The notes beneath the pieces were generated by a model. It worked only from the letters and a program-made list of their open reading frames with translations, did no database searches and was not told the DNA's origin. Below are positions 1 through 7,032 of a stretch of 14,291 bases of DNA, piece by piece; the stretch's first letter is position 1, and every line of letters begins with the position of its first letter. The position numbers were made by a program, and so were the translations under genes. Source of the stretch: an uncultured Collinsella sp. (GTDB lineage Bacteria > Actinomycetota > Coriobacteriia > Coriobacteriales > Coriobacteriaceae); NCBI GenBank assembly GCA_900757235.1, contig CAAENB010000163.1, forward strand, positions 1 through 14,291, given 5' to 3'.

Positions 1-762
1 GACACGGGTATTTGGGGCACCGACTTTGCCGACGAAGACGTCACCGATGGCTCGCCGCGCAATCTGGCGCAGCTGCTGCATGCCGTCGCCGAGTCCGTGC
101 GCCCGCACAACGTCTGGGTCCGCGTGCTCTATCTGCAGCCCGAGGGCATGACCGACGAGCTCATTGAGACCATTCGTGATACGCCCGAGGTGCTGCCCTA
201 TATCGATATCCCCGTGCAGCACTGCGACGCGCGCATCCTCAAGGCTATGCGCCGTTCTGGTTCGCGCCAGGAGCTCGAGGACCTGTTCCGCGATCTGCGT
301 GAGCGCATCCCCGGCATCGTGATCCGTTCCACGGCCATGGTCGGCTTTCCGACCGAGACCGACGACGAGTTCCGCGACCTTATCGACTTTATGGACACCG
401 TCGGCTTCGACTACACGAGCGTCTTTGCCTACTCGCAGGAGGAGGGCAGCCTGGCCGCCAAGATGGAGGGCCAGGTCGACGAAGAGGTCAAGCTCGAGCG
501 CGCCCAGGAGGCCATGGACCTGGCCGAGTCGCTCGGTTTTGCTGCAACTGCCGCACATGTGGGCGAGCGCGCCCAGGTGATTGTCGACGGTATCGAAGAG
601 ACCGAGGACGGCGCCGAGCTGATCGGACATGCCTGGTTCCAGGCGCCTGATTCCGATGGCGCGGTGCATCTGGATGCCAGCGAGGCATCTGTGGGCGATA
701 TTCTGACGGTTGAGTTTACCGATAGCTTCTGCTATGAGCTTATCGGCCATGTTGTGGAGTAG
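1..762 (+). CDS. rimO: RimO, ribosomal protein S12 methylthiotransferase (5' truncated)
   Basis: The reading frame is open from base 1, so the gene begins before the window; 253 C-terminal residues remain. RimO is a radical-SAM enzyme that adds a methylthio group to a conserved aspartate of ribosomal protein S12. The visible part holds the second half of the radical-SAM barrel: DTGIWG at the very start, then YIDIPVQHCDARILKAMRR and MVGFPTETDDEF. A C-terminal TRAM-like domain follows (about the last 65 residues, ending ELIGHVVE). The 4Fe-4S cysteine motif CxxxCxxC lies in the missing part and cannot be checked. RimO rather than MiaB is supported by the DIPVQH segment and by pgsA directly downstream, as in other actinobacteria; a separate clear MiaB lies at 7396. 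The GTG at 97 is an internal valine, not the start. Confidence 0.93.
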   Translation, partial: DTGIWGTDFADEDVTDGSPRNLAQLLHAVAESVRPHNVWVRVLYLQPEGMTDELIETIRDTPEVLPYIDIPVQHCDARILKAMRRSGSRQELEDLFRDLRERIPGIVIRSTAMVGFPTETDDEFRDLIDFMDTVGFDYTSVFAYSQEEGSLAAKMEGQVDEEVKLERAQEAMDLAESLGFAATAAHVGERAQVIVDGIEETEDGAELIGHAWFQAPDSDGAVHLDASEASVGDILTVEFTDSFCYELIGHVVE

Positions 763-771
763 GAGAGCGTC

Positions 772-1410
772 GTGGCAAACGAGAGCAATAAGGAACTGAC
801 GAGTGTTTGGACGCCCGCTAACATCGTGACGTGCGTTCGCATCGTCTTTATCCCGGTGTTCATGATTGTGTCGGCGCTTTCTCACACGAGTGTTGCCGGT
901 ACAGATTGGAGCACCTTCGACGGCCCGCTCGCCGCCGCTGCCTTCATTCTGTACGTCATCCTGTCGTGCACCGATAAGGTTGACGGCTACCTGGCGCGCT
1001 CGCGCAACGAGATTACCGACTTCGGTAAATTCTTGGACCCCATCGCCGACAAGCTGCTCGTATTCTCGGCCCTGCTGCTATTCTTGGACTTTGGTGCCGT
1101 GTCGGTTTGGTCCGTGTTCATCATCTTGTTCCGCGAGCTGCTGGTAAGCGCCCTGCGCATGGTTGCGAGTGCCGCCGGCGTGGTCGTTGCCGCCGATAAG
1201 CTTGGCAAGTACAAGACGGCGACCACGATGGTCTCCATCTGCGGTTACCTGTGCGTCTTTGCGATGGCCGGCTTGCACCTTGGCCCGCTGGCGCTGACGC
1301 TCGGCATCTACTCGGTGTCGCGCTTCCTGTACGCCGTTGCCGTTGTCCTGACCGTTATCTCGGGCGCCCAGTACTTCTGGAACTGCCGCAAGATCGTCTT
1401 TTCGGTCTAG
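772..1410 (+). CDS. pgsA: CDP-diacylglycerol--glycerol-3-phosphate 3-phosphatidyltransferase
   Basis: This integral membrane enzyme makes phosphatidylglycerol phosphate from CDP-diacylglycerol and glycerol-3-phosphate, the first committed step of PG and cardiolipin synthesis. The CDP-alcohol phosphatidyltransferase signature is complete: D68xxDG72xxAR76, eight residues, G85xxxD89xxxD93, the metal-binding aspartates. Length (212 aa) is normal, with several hydrophobic helices (about 18-36, 53-66, 100-125, 160-200). The GTG start is supported by AGGAGA at 761-766, which overlaps the rimO stop codon and leaves a 9-nt intergenic gap, so the two are probably translationally coupled. Residue spacing in the signature does not tell PgsA from other family members, but the NIVTCVRIVFIP N-terminus and the position before cinA-recA fit PgsA. 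Confidence 0.92.
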   Translation: MANESNKELTSVWTPANIVTCVRIVFIPVFMIVSALSHTSVAGTDWSTFDGPLAAAAFILYVILSCTDKVDGYLARSRNEITDFGKFLDPIADKLLVFSALLLFLDFGAVSVWSVFIILFRELLVSALRMVASAAGVVVAADKLGKYKTATTMVSICGYLCVFAMAGLHLGPLALTLGIYSVSRFLYAVAVVLTVISGAQYFWNCRKIVFSV

Positions 1411-1422
1411 GTTCTGGTGGGT

Positions 1423-1953
1423 ATGACGGACTCTTTTGAGCAGATTTCCGCACATAACGAGGAGCTGGCGCGTCATATTGTCGAGCGCGCGAGCGCTCGG
1501 GGCGTGACGGTTTCGACGGCTGAGTCGCTGACAGCAGGTATGATCGCCTCGACGATTGCCGATATCCCGGGCGCCTCGGCGGTGCTGCGTGGCGGTGCGG
1601 TGACCTACTGCGATGAGATCAAGCATCGCGTTTTGGGTGTTGATCAGGAGACGCTCGACCGCTATACCGCGGTGTCGCATCAGACCGCGCGCGAGATGGC
1701 GGCGCGTTCGCTGGAGCTGTACCAGAGCGATATTGCAGTGAGCGCAACGGGTTATGCCGGCCCCGGCGGCGGCACTGAGGACGATCCGGCTGGCACTTTC
1801 TATATTGGCTGGGCGTATCGCGCGGCTGATGGGGAAGTGCCGGTCGTGGACTCTGTGCGCTGCCACTATGAGGGCGACCGTTCGTGTATTCGTGCCCATG
1901 CGGTCGCGGAGGCATTGGGACGCATTGCCCTTGTGCTCAACTCTATGGAATAG
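1423..1953 (+). CDS. cinA: CinA C-terminal (PncC-type) nicotinamide-nucleotide amidohydrolase
   Basis: About 176 residues, corresponding to the stand-alone CinA C-terminal domain (PncC), which deamidates nicotinamide mononucleotide to nicotinic acid mononucleotide in pyridine-nucleotide salvage. Visible family motifs are TAESLTAG near residue 35, RGGAVTY near 65, and GYAGPGGG near 110. The N-terminal MoaB-like half of full-length CinA is absent, as is common in actinobacteria. The gene follows pgsA by about 12 nt and belongs to the rimO-pgsA-cinA run. The start is uncertain: an in-frame GTG at 1417 has a weak AGG 5 nt upstream, while ATG 1423 has no good ribosome-binding site. CinA is historically competence-linked and often adjoins recA, but nothing here shows a competence role. 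Confidence 0.88.
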   Translation: MTDSFEQISAHNEELARHIVERASARGVTVSTAESLTAGMIASTIADIPGASAVLRGGAVTYCDEIKHRVLGVDQETLDRYTAVSHQTAREMAARSLELYQSDIAVSATGYAGPGGGTEDDPAGTFYIGWAYRAADGEVPVVDSVRCHYEGDRSCIRAHAVAEALGRIALVLNSME

Positions 1954-1963
1954 ACGTGTTTTC

Positions 1964-1981
1964 AGGGGCCTTAGGGCCCCT
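1964..1981 (+). terminator. Candidate terminator after cinA
   Basis: Perfect 7-bp GC-rich stem AGGGGCC / GGCCCCT with a TTAG loop, starting 11 nt after the cinA stop. Only a short, weak T-run (TTAATT) follows, so this is either a weak intrinsic terminator or an mRNA-end hairpin. Its position at the boundary with the independently regulated recA supports a termination role. Confidence 0.5.
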
Positions 1982-2081
1982 TAATTGTGGAGATAGGGAC
2001 CCCTGACGAATTTAGCGTTTGCGCTGGTCATAGGTGTATTTTTGCCTTTCTTGTTCTTATTTGCCCCTTTGTGGTCAAGCA

Positions 2082-2125
2082 TTTGGTCAGTGTTTGGTCG
2101 GCGTTTGGTTGGGTTTTGGAAAGAC
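2082..2125 (+). repeat. Four TTTGG direct repeats at 11-bp spacing upstream of recA
   Basis: TTTGG begins at 2082, 2093, 2104 and 2115, each exactly 11 bp after the last. The first three read TTTGGTC, TTTGGTC and TTTGGTT, and the 11-bp units are TTTGGTCAGTG, TTTGGTCGGCG, TTTGGTTGGGT and TTTGGAAAGAC. The period is not a multiple of three, so it is not coding. The array ends about 27 bp before the recA -35 box, consistent with helically phased protein sites or a curved upstream element. The binding partner is unknown. Confidence 0.6.
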
Positions 2126-2151
2126 TGCCTGCATATGATTGGCCTGAACGG

Positions 2152-2180
2152 TTGACCACGAACAGCCGTTCGTTTATTAT
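2152..2180 (+). promoter_or_regulatory. recA promoter
   Basis: TTGACC (2152-2157) and TATTAT (2175-2180) are separated by exactly 17 bp, an excellent sigma-70-type promoter. The predicted start is near 2187, about 24 nt before the recA ATG. The spacer is almost entirely filled by a LexA box, so LexA binding would block polymerase directly. Confidence 0.8.
2158..2173 (+). promoter_or_regulatory. LexA (SOS) box in the recA promoter
   Basis: Perfect palindromic half-sites ACGAAC-AGCC-GTTCGT matching the Gram-positive/actinobacterial SOS box core CGAAC-N4-GTTCG. It lies between the -35 and -10 elements of the recA promoter. A lexA gene with matching boxes in its own promoter is in the same window. 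Confidence 0.9.
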
Positions 2181-2210
2181 CGATGCAGGTTGTTAAGAGG
2201 AGGGCTATTC

Positions 2211-3359
2211 ATGGCCAAGAATTCAGGTCCCGTACGTACCGTTCATGCTCGCACGACGGGTAAAGAGCGCGATGAGATGATCGCCACCACCAAGGCCGAG
2301 ATCGAGAAGAAGTTCGGTCAAGGCTCCATCATGAGGTATGGTGACGGCGGCCCCGAGCTTGAGGTTGAGGCCATCCCCACGGGCGCTCTGGCACTCGATG
2401 CCGCTCTGGGTATCGGCGGTGTGCCGCGCGGCCGTATCGTCGAGATTTACGGTCCTGAGTCCTCCGGTAAGACGACGCTTTCGCTCGAGATCCTGGCCGA
2501 AGCCCAGGCAATGGGTGGCGTGGTGGCATTTATCGATGCCGAGCACGCGCTCGATCCCACGTATGCCGCGCGCATTGGCGTGGATATCGACGAGGTACTG
2601 ATTTCCCAGCCTGATACGGGTGAGCAGGCGCTCGAGATTGTTGACATGCTCGTGCGTTCCGGCGCCATCGATGCCATCGTCGTCGACTCCGTCGCCGCGC
2701 TGACCCCGCGTGCCGAGATCGAGGGAGAGATCGGCGATACCACGGTCGGATTGCAAGCTCGTCTGATGAGTCAGGCGCTCCGCAAGCTCGCCGGCTCGCT
2801 GTCCAAGTCCAACACGACATGCATCTTCATTAACCAGCTGCGAGAGAAGATCGGCGTCATGTTCGGCAACCCCGAGACCACGACGGGCGGCCGCGCCCTT
2901 AAGTTCTTCTCTTCGGTGCGTATCGACATTCGCCGCATCGACAGCATTAAGCTTAAGGATGAGGTTATCGGTAACCGCGTGCGCGCCAAGGTCGTTAAGA
3001 ACAAGGTGGCAGCTCCGTTCCGTTCTGCTGAGTTCGACATCATGTACGGTACGGGCATCTCTAAGGAGGGCTCGATTCTGGACATGGCTGTCGAGTGCGG
3101 CATTTGCAAGAAGATGGGCTCCTGGTTTGCCTATGGCGAGGACAAGCTCGGCAACGGTCGCGAGGCCGCCAAGGCGTTCCTGCGCGAACACCCCGATTGC
3201 GCCGACGAGATTGAGCATAAGGTCCGCCTTGCCTGCGGGCTTGAGTTTGACGACGATGCTCCGTCCGAGGTCGAGCTGACCGATCAGCCTGCGCCTGAGG
3301 AGTTTGACGAGCTTTACGCCATCGATGGTTCCGCCATGCTCGATGATGACGACGAGTAG
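2211..3359 (+). CDS. recA: Recombinase RecA
   Basis: RecA (382 aa) forms ATP-dependent filaments on single-stranded DNA, drives homologous strand exchange, and as a coprotease triggers LexA self-cleavage. Seen here: Walker A GPESSGKT at 81-88, DAEHALD with the catalytic glutamate at 111, Walker B IVVDSVAAL near 156-164, loop L2 NQLREKIGVMFGNPE, and an acidic C-terminal tail ending LDDDDE. No intein interrupts it, unlike some mycobacterial recA genes. ATG 2211 is preferred because AGAGGAGGG (2196-2204) sits 6 nt upstream; an in-frame TTG at 2190 would run through that ribosome-binding site. It is controlled by the promoter and LexA box just upstream and is followed after 11 nt by recX. Confidence 0.98.
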   Translation: MAKNSGPVRTVHARTTGKERDEMIATTKAEIEKKFGQGSIMRYGDGGPELEVEAIPTGALALDAALGIGGVPRGRIVEIYGPESSGKTTLSLEILAEAQAMGGVVAFIDAEHALDPTYAARIGVDIDEVLISQPDTGEQALEIVDMLVRSGAIDAIVVDSVAALTPRAEIEGEIGDTTVGLQARLMSQALRKLAGSLSKSNTTCIFINQLREKIGVMFGNPETTTGGRALKFFSSVRIDIRRIDSIKLKDEVIGNRVRAKVVKNKVAAPFRSAEFDIMYGTGISKEGSILDMAVECGICKKMGSWFAYGEDKLGNGREAAKAFLREHPDCADEIEHKVRLACGLEFDDDAPSEVELTDQPAPEEFDELYAIDGSAMLDDDDE

Positions 3360-3370
3360 CGGTTACGCTC

Positions 3371-4063
3371 ATGTCGTATACTGTGACCGAGGCCACGGTC
3401 GTCTTTCCCGATAAGAAGGCGGCCTCCTCGTTCTCGAGCGGGTATGCGTCCAAAAAGCCTTGCGCACATATCGATTGTGAGCTTGAGGGCGGTTTTGAGC
3501 GGTCCATTTGGATTCCCGTGCGGGTCGCGCGCTTGTATGTCAAAAATCGCCCCGATCTTCCCTGTGATTGGGATAACTTTCGTGAAGCGGTGCAGCTCAT
3601 CGAGCGTAAATGTGCACTTACCATGGTGACCGAGATGCTATCGCGCCGCGACCATGCGACGGGTGAGGTCCGTGACAAGTTGGCACGCTACGGCTTTCGC
3701 CAGCCCGCGATCGATTTCGCCGTCGAGCGCGCCACCGAGTATCGCTTTTTAGACGAGAACCGCTTTTGCTCGTACTTTATCGAGGAACGCAAGCGGCGCG
3801 GTTGGGGACAGCGTAAAATCGAGACCGAGCTCAAGCGCCGTCATGTCGTGCTCGATGACATTCCCGGTTATCCCGAGGATTATTTTGCCGTCGAAGACGA
3901 TTTGGCGCGTGCGTCAGCCCTGCTCGCCAAGCGGCGTGTTCCAGAGACGCGCGGATTCGAAAAACTGGTTCGGTTTTTGATGGGCAAGGGCTTCTCGTAT
4001 CACATCGCCGCCGATGCCGTTAAGGCACGTCTTAATGCCGAGCGCGAGGAATGTGCGGTTTAG
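3371..4063 (+). CDS. recX: RecX, regulator of RecA
   Basis: RecX binds RecA filaments and limits their extension and ATPase activity. The 230-residue product has the helical-repeat RecX pattern in its C-terminal two thirds: MLSRRDHATGEVRDKL then FAVERATEYRFLDENRF, with ERKRRGWGQRKIETELKRR as the second repeat and a third near FEKLVRFLMGKGFSYHIAADAV. The first ~75 residues are poorly recognisable and make it longer than E. coli RecX (166 aa), though longer RecX proteins are common in Gram-positives. It begins 11 nt after recA without a strong ribosome-binding site, so it is probably co-transcribed and coupled to recA and therefore SOS-controlled. Confidence 0.93.
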   Translation: MSYTVTEATVVFPDKKAASSFSSGYASKKPCAHIDCELEGGFERSIWIPVRVARLYVKNRPDLPCDWDNFREAVQLIERKCALTMVTEMLSRRDHATGEVRDKLARYGFRQPAIDFAVERATEYRFLDENRFCSYFIEERKRRGWGQRKIETELKRRHVVLDDIPGYPEDYFAVEDDLARASALLAKRRVPETRGFEKLVRFLMGKGFSYHIAADAVKARLNAEREECAV

Positions 4064-4077
4064 GCGTATGCGTTTTG

Positions 4078-4124
4078 TGGCCCTGCCGTTCACCGCGTTT
4101 TAGCCGCCGTGCTGGGGCCATTTA
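4078..4124 (+). terminator. Possible terminator after recX
   Basis: TGGCCC (4078-4083) can pair with GGGCCA (4115-4120), enclosing about 31 nt with further GC-rich segments, and is followed by TTTATTTG. The long loop and short T-run make this a weak call, but it sits between recX and the independent rny promoter. Confidence 0.3.
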
Positions 4125-4125
4125 T

Positions 4126-4154
4126 TTGACAGTTGTTGTGGTTCAACGTACGAT
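4126..4154 (+). promoter_or_regulatory. Promoter for rny leader
   Basis: Perfect -35 TTGACA (4126-4131), 17-bp spacer, -10 TACGAT (4149-4154). The predicted start near 4161 gives a leader of about 160 nt before the rny ATG, long enough to hold the two hairpins described separately. Confidence 0.75.
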
Positions 4155-4182
4155 AAACAGCGTCATTTGCTTTGTGATATGT

Positions 4183-4207
4183 GCTCATCTGTGATGAGTT
4201 TGTTTAT
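4183..4207 (+). promoter_or_regulatory. Leader hairpin 1 ahead of rny
   Basis: CTCATC-TGT-GATGAG forms a perfect 6-bp stem (plus a closing G-U) with a 3-nt loop at 4184-4198, followed by TTTGTTTAT. It lies about 23 nt after the predicted start of transcription. It resembles a weak intrinsic terminator or attenuator; the stem is short, so certainty is limited. Confidence 0.35.
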
Positions 4208-4259
4208 ATGTTTATCTGTATCCGACCCGCATAAGCTGCGCCCATATTACTCAAATGTC

Positions 4260-4294
4260 GCGAGCCGTTCGTAAGGACGGTTCGCTTTGTTGTG
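4260..4294 (+). promoter_or_regulatory. Leader hairpin 2 ahead of rny (GNRA-capped)
   Basis: Arms at 4260-4270 and 4275-4285 form an 11-bp stem with two G-U pairs and no mismatch, capped by a GUAA (GNRA-type) tetraloop. TTTGTTGTG follows directly, and the rny ribosome-binding site starts about 22 nt later. It could be an attenuator, the terminator of a short leader RNA, or an RNase Y site for self-control. Confidence 0.5.
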
Positions 4295-4320
4295 TAACGA
4301 ATCCATAAAAAGGAGTGAGC

Positions 4321-5871
4321 ATGCCTATCATCGCAGCGCTCGTTGGCATCGTTTTGGGTGCCATCGCCGCCATTGCCTACATGCGCACCGCCAAGCAGGG
4401 TAGTCTTCACGAGGCCGACGAAAAAATCCAGTCGGCACACGCACAGGCTGAGTCCCTGATCGGTGATGCTAAGCGTCAGGCCGAGACCCTCAAAAAAGAG
4501 GCTCTGCTCGAGGCTAAAGAGGAGATCATCAAGAACAAGCAGGCCGCCGAGGCCGAGGACAAGCAGCGTAAGAACGAGATTCGTACGCTCGAGAACCGCG
4601 TGATGCAGCGCGAGGAATCCCTTGATCGCCGCAACGACGCTCTCGACAAGCGCGAGCATCAGCTGTCCAGCCAGGCCGGTCAGGTCGAGAAGCGCTCCCG
4701 TGAGCTCGAGGAGCTCTGCGCAAAGCAGACCTCCGAGCTCGAGCGTATCGCTGACCTTACCCGCGAGGACGCCCACAAGGAGCTCCTCGATAAGGTTCGC
4801 GGCGAGGTCACCCACGAGGCCGCCACGATCATTCGCGAGTCCGAGCAGCAGGTTCGCGCCGAGTGCCACAAGACCGCCCAGGAGATTCTGTCTCTGGCGA
4901 TTCAGCGCTGCGCTGCCGACCACACTGCCGAGGTCACCGTTACCTCCGTGCACATTCCCTCTGATGACCTCAAGGGCCGTATCATCGGTCGCGAGGGTCG
5001 CAACATCCGGACCTTCGAGCAGGTTTCCGGCGTCAACCTCGTGATCGACGACACGCCCGAGACCGTCGTTCTTTCGAGCTTCGACCCGGTCCGTCGTGAG
5101 ACCGCCCGTGTCGCCCTCGAGAACCTCATCGCCGACGGCCGCATTCATCCTGCCCGTATCGAGGAGATGTATCACAAGGCCGCCGACTTGGTTCAGCAGC
5201 GCGTGCGCGAGGCTGGCGAGCAGGCTGCCTTCGATACCGGCATCCACGATCTGCACCCCGAGATCGTCAAGACCCTTGGTGCCCTGCGCTACCGCACCTC
5301 GTTTGGTCAGAACGTGCTTCAGCATTCCCTCGAGGTCTCTGATCTGTGCGGCGTGATGGCTTCCGAGCTTGGCCTGGACGTTGTGACCGCCAAGCGCGCC
5401 GGCCTGCTTCATGACCTGGGCAAGGCAATCGACCACGACGTCGAGGGCCCGCATGCCGTCATCGGTGCCGAGCTTGCCCGCCGTTATGGCGAGAAGCCCG
5501 TTATCGTCCACGCTATTGAGGCTCACCATGCCGATGTCGACCCCAACACGGTGCTCGATGTCCTGGTGCAGGCCGCCGATGCTGTCTCTGCCTCTCGCCC
5601 CGGTGCCCGTCGCGAGTCTGCCGAGAACTACATCAAGCGTCTTGAGAAGCTCGAGGAGATCGCCAACTCCCATGACGGCGTCGAGCGTACCTATGCCATG
5701 CAGGCTGGTCGTGAGGTCCACGTCATGGTTCAGCCGGACAAGATCTCCGATGCCCAGTCCACGGTCCTGGCTCACGATATCGCCCATCAGATCGAGGAAG
5801 AGATGGAGTATCCCGGTCAGGTGCGCGTCGTCGTGATTCGCGAGAGCCGCGCTGTCGATATCGCTAAATAA
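4321..5871 (+). CDS. rny: Ribonuclease Y
   Basis: RNase Y is a membrane-anchored endoribonuclease that starts mRNA decay in many Gram-positives. The 516-residue product has the full family layout: an N-terminal membrane helix (about 3-22), a long charged coiled coil (about 30-200), a KH RNA-binding domain (about 206-275, with GRIIGREGRN at 219-228), and an HD phosphohydrolase domain (about 331-424, with H335 in LQHSLEV and H364-D365 in LLHDLGKAIDHD). ATG 4321 is chosen because AAAAGGAG (4307-4314) lies 6 nt upstream; GTG 4315 abuts that site. It has its own promoter and a structured leader, and its stop is 1 nt from the next gene's start. Confidence 0.97.
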   Translation: MPIIAALVGIVLGAIAAIAYMRTAKQGSLHEADEKIQSAHAQAESLIGDAKRQAETLKKEALLEAKEEIIKNKQAAEAEDKQRKNEIRTLENRVMQREESLDRRNDALDKREHQLSSQAGQVEKRSRELEELCAKQTSELERIADLTREDAHKELLDKVRGEVTHEAATIIRESEQQVRAECHKTAQEILSLAIQRCAADHTAEVTVTSVHIPSDDLKGRIIGREGRNIRTFEQVSGVNLVIDDTPETVVLSSFDPVRRETARVALENLIADGRIHPARIEEMYHKAADLVQQRVREAGEQAAFDTGIHDLHPEIVKTLGALRYRTSFGQNVLQHSLEVSDLCGVMASELGLDVVTAKRAGLLHDLGKAIDHDVEGPHAVIGAELARRYGEKPVIVHAIEAHHADVDPNTVLDVLVQAADAVSASRPGARRESAENYIKRLEKLEEIANSHDGVERTYAMQAGREVHVMVQPDKISDAQSTVLAHDIAHQIEEEMEYPGQVRVVVIRESRAVDIAK

Positions 5872-5872
5872 C

Positions 5873-6958
5873 ATGAGCGACGCGAACGAGCTCATCTCAT
5901 TTATCGCGTCGATGTCGGGGGAGGGCAACCTTCGCGTCGAGGAGAACCTTGGCGAGGGGTATGTCCGCCTCCGCGTTTCGGAGGCCGAGCGGCGCCAGGC
6001 AAAGCAAGACATTCAGCATGTCGAGGATATCGTCATCGAAATGCTCCGTAATGCTCGCGATGCCGGCGCCGACAAGGTCTATCTCGCCACGACCAAGGAA
6101 GACGGCGTCCGCACGCTTGTCTTTCTGGATAACGGTTCGGGCGTTCCGCAGGATATGCAAGAGCGAATCTTCGATGCCCGCGTTACCTCCAAGCTCGAGA
6201 GCATGAAGATGGACCGTTGGGGCGTTCACGGTCGTGGCATGGCATTGTTTTCGATCAAGCAGAACACCGATGAGGCCCGTGTGGTCACGTCCGGTGTCGA
6301 TCTTGGTTCAGCCTTCAAGGTGAGCGTCGCGGCCGACCGCCTCAGTGAGCGTGCCGATCAGTCCAGCTGGCCCCAGGCCGTCAAGGATGAGGACGGACGT
6401 TATGTCTGCGCTCGCGGTCCACATAATATTATTCGCGCTGCTTGTGAGTTTGCGCTCGAGGAGTTGCGTGGTTGCGATGTCTATCTTGGTTCTCCGTCTG
6501 AGATTGCCGCGACCCTTTATGCTCAGGCGTCAAGTCGGCTCGATACGTCTCGTCTCCTGTTCATTGATGACGAGAGCGAGCTTCCGGTTGTCGATCGTTT
6601 AGGCCTTGCTTCTGATGCCGAGGACTTTATCCGTATTTGTTCGGGTTTGGGTCTTGAGATGTCCGAGCGCACGGCCCATCGCATTTTGGCAGGGCAGATT
6701 AAGCCCGTTCGCGGTGTGACCGCGCGTCTGCTGCGCGAGCGTGATTCGTCCTCGCATGCGCCGGCTCCTGTCGATCTCGCGAAGGATCGTCGCGGGCTAC
6801 GTATTGCCAAGGATGACATTGCACAGTTTTCGCGTGCTGTGGAGCGCGACTTTAATGACCTTGCTGCCCGGTACTATCTCAACCTTTGCGGCGACCCAAA
6901 GATCCGTGTTTTGCGTGATCGAATCACCGTGACCTTTGATCTTGCCAAAGAGGAATAG
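5873..6958 (+). CDS. GHKL-fold (HSP90/MutL-type) ATPase of unknown function
   Basis: I recognise a fold but not a named protein. The first ~130 of 361 residues carry the three ATP-binding boxes of the gyrase/Hsp90/kinase/MutL superfamily: N-box EMLRNARDAGA (E56, N60), G1 box DNGSGVP (D86, G88, G90) and G2 box WGVHGRGMALFSI (G117, G120, G122). The glutamate at 56, four residues before N60, is the general base seen in hydrolysing GyrB/MutL-type members. The remaining ~230 residues show no DNA-binding, histidine-kinase or membrane feature I can name; a basic stretch lies near 280-310. It begins 1 nt after the rny stop without a clear ribosome-binding site, implying coupling to RNase Y, and precedes spoVS. 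In Bacillus, ymdB occupies this slot. Confidence 0.8.
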   Translation: MSDANELISFIASMSGEGNLRVEENLGEGYVRLRVSEAERRQAKQDIQHVEDIVIEMLRNARDAGADKVYLATTKEDGVRTLVFLDNGSGVPQDMQERIFDARVTSKLESMKMDRWGVHGRGMALFSIKQNTDEARVVTSGVDLGSAFKVSVAADRLSERADQSSWPQAVKDEDGRYVCARGPHNIIRAACEFALEELRGCDVYLGSPSEIAATLYAQASSRLDTSRLLFIDDESELPVVDRLGLASDAEDFIRICSGLGLEMSERTAHRILAGQIKPVRGVTARLLRERDSSSHAPAPVDLAKDRRGLRIAKDDIAQFSRAVERDFNDLAARYYLNLCGDPKIRVLRDRITVTFDLAKEE

Positions 6959-6964
6959 TGCCTT

Positions 6965-6982
6965 TACCGAGTCCACTCGGTA
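6965..6982. repeat. Short perfect palindrome upstream of spoVS
   Basis: TACCGAGT-CC-ACTCGGTA: 8-bp perfect arms around a 2-bp centre, 6 bp after the ATPase stop. TACGAT at 6981-6986, overlapping its edge, is identical to the rny -10 box but has no good -35. It may be an operator or an mRNA hairpin that separates spoVS expression from rny. Confidence 0.4.
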
Positions 6983-7032
6983 CGATACAGTTATTGCAGT
7001 TAAAACGTACTTTTAAATGCAGGAGTTTCTTC

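Noticed and set aside
2082..2125. TTTGG repeats as plasmid-type iterons or a replication origin
   Set aside because: No replication initiator gene, AT-rich unwinding region or DnaA-box cluster is nearby, and the setting is a core chromosomal operon.
1987..2196. A 69-codon frame upstream of recA with a hydrophobic stretch, as a possible leader peptide
   Set aside because: It starts at a GTG without a ribosome-binding site, runs through the 11-bp repeats and ends downstream of the recA promoter, so the main recA transcript would not carry it whole.
2223..3218. A 331-codon open frame antisense to recA
   Set aside because: It is a shadow of recA with no ribosome-binding site or domain.
4204..6012. 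A 602-codon open frame antisense to rny
   Set aside because: It mirrors rny, whose motifs are unmistakable. Long antisense frames are expected with this codon bias, and the translation has no recognisable domain.
6965..6982. Palindrome before spoVS as another LexA box
   Set aside because: It lacks the GAAC/GTTC half-sites with a 4-bp centre shared by the other four boxes.
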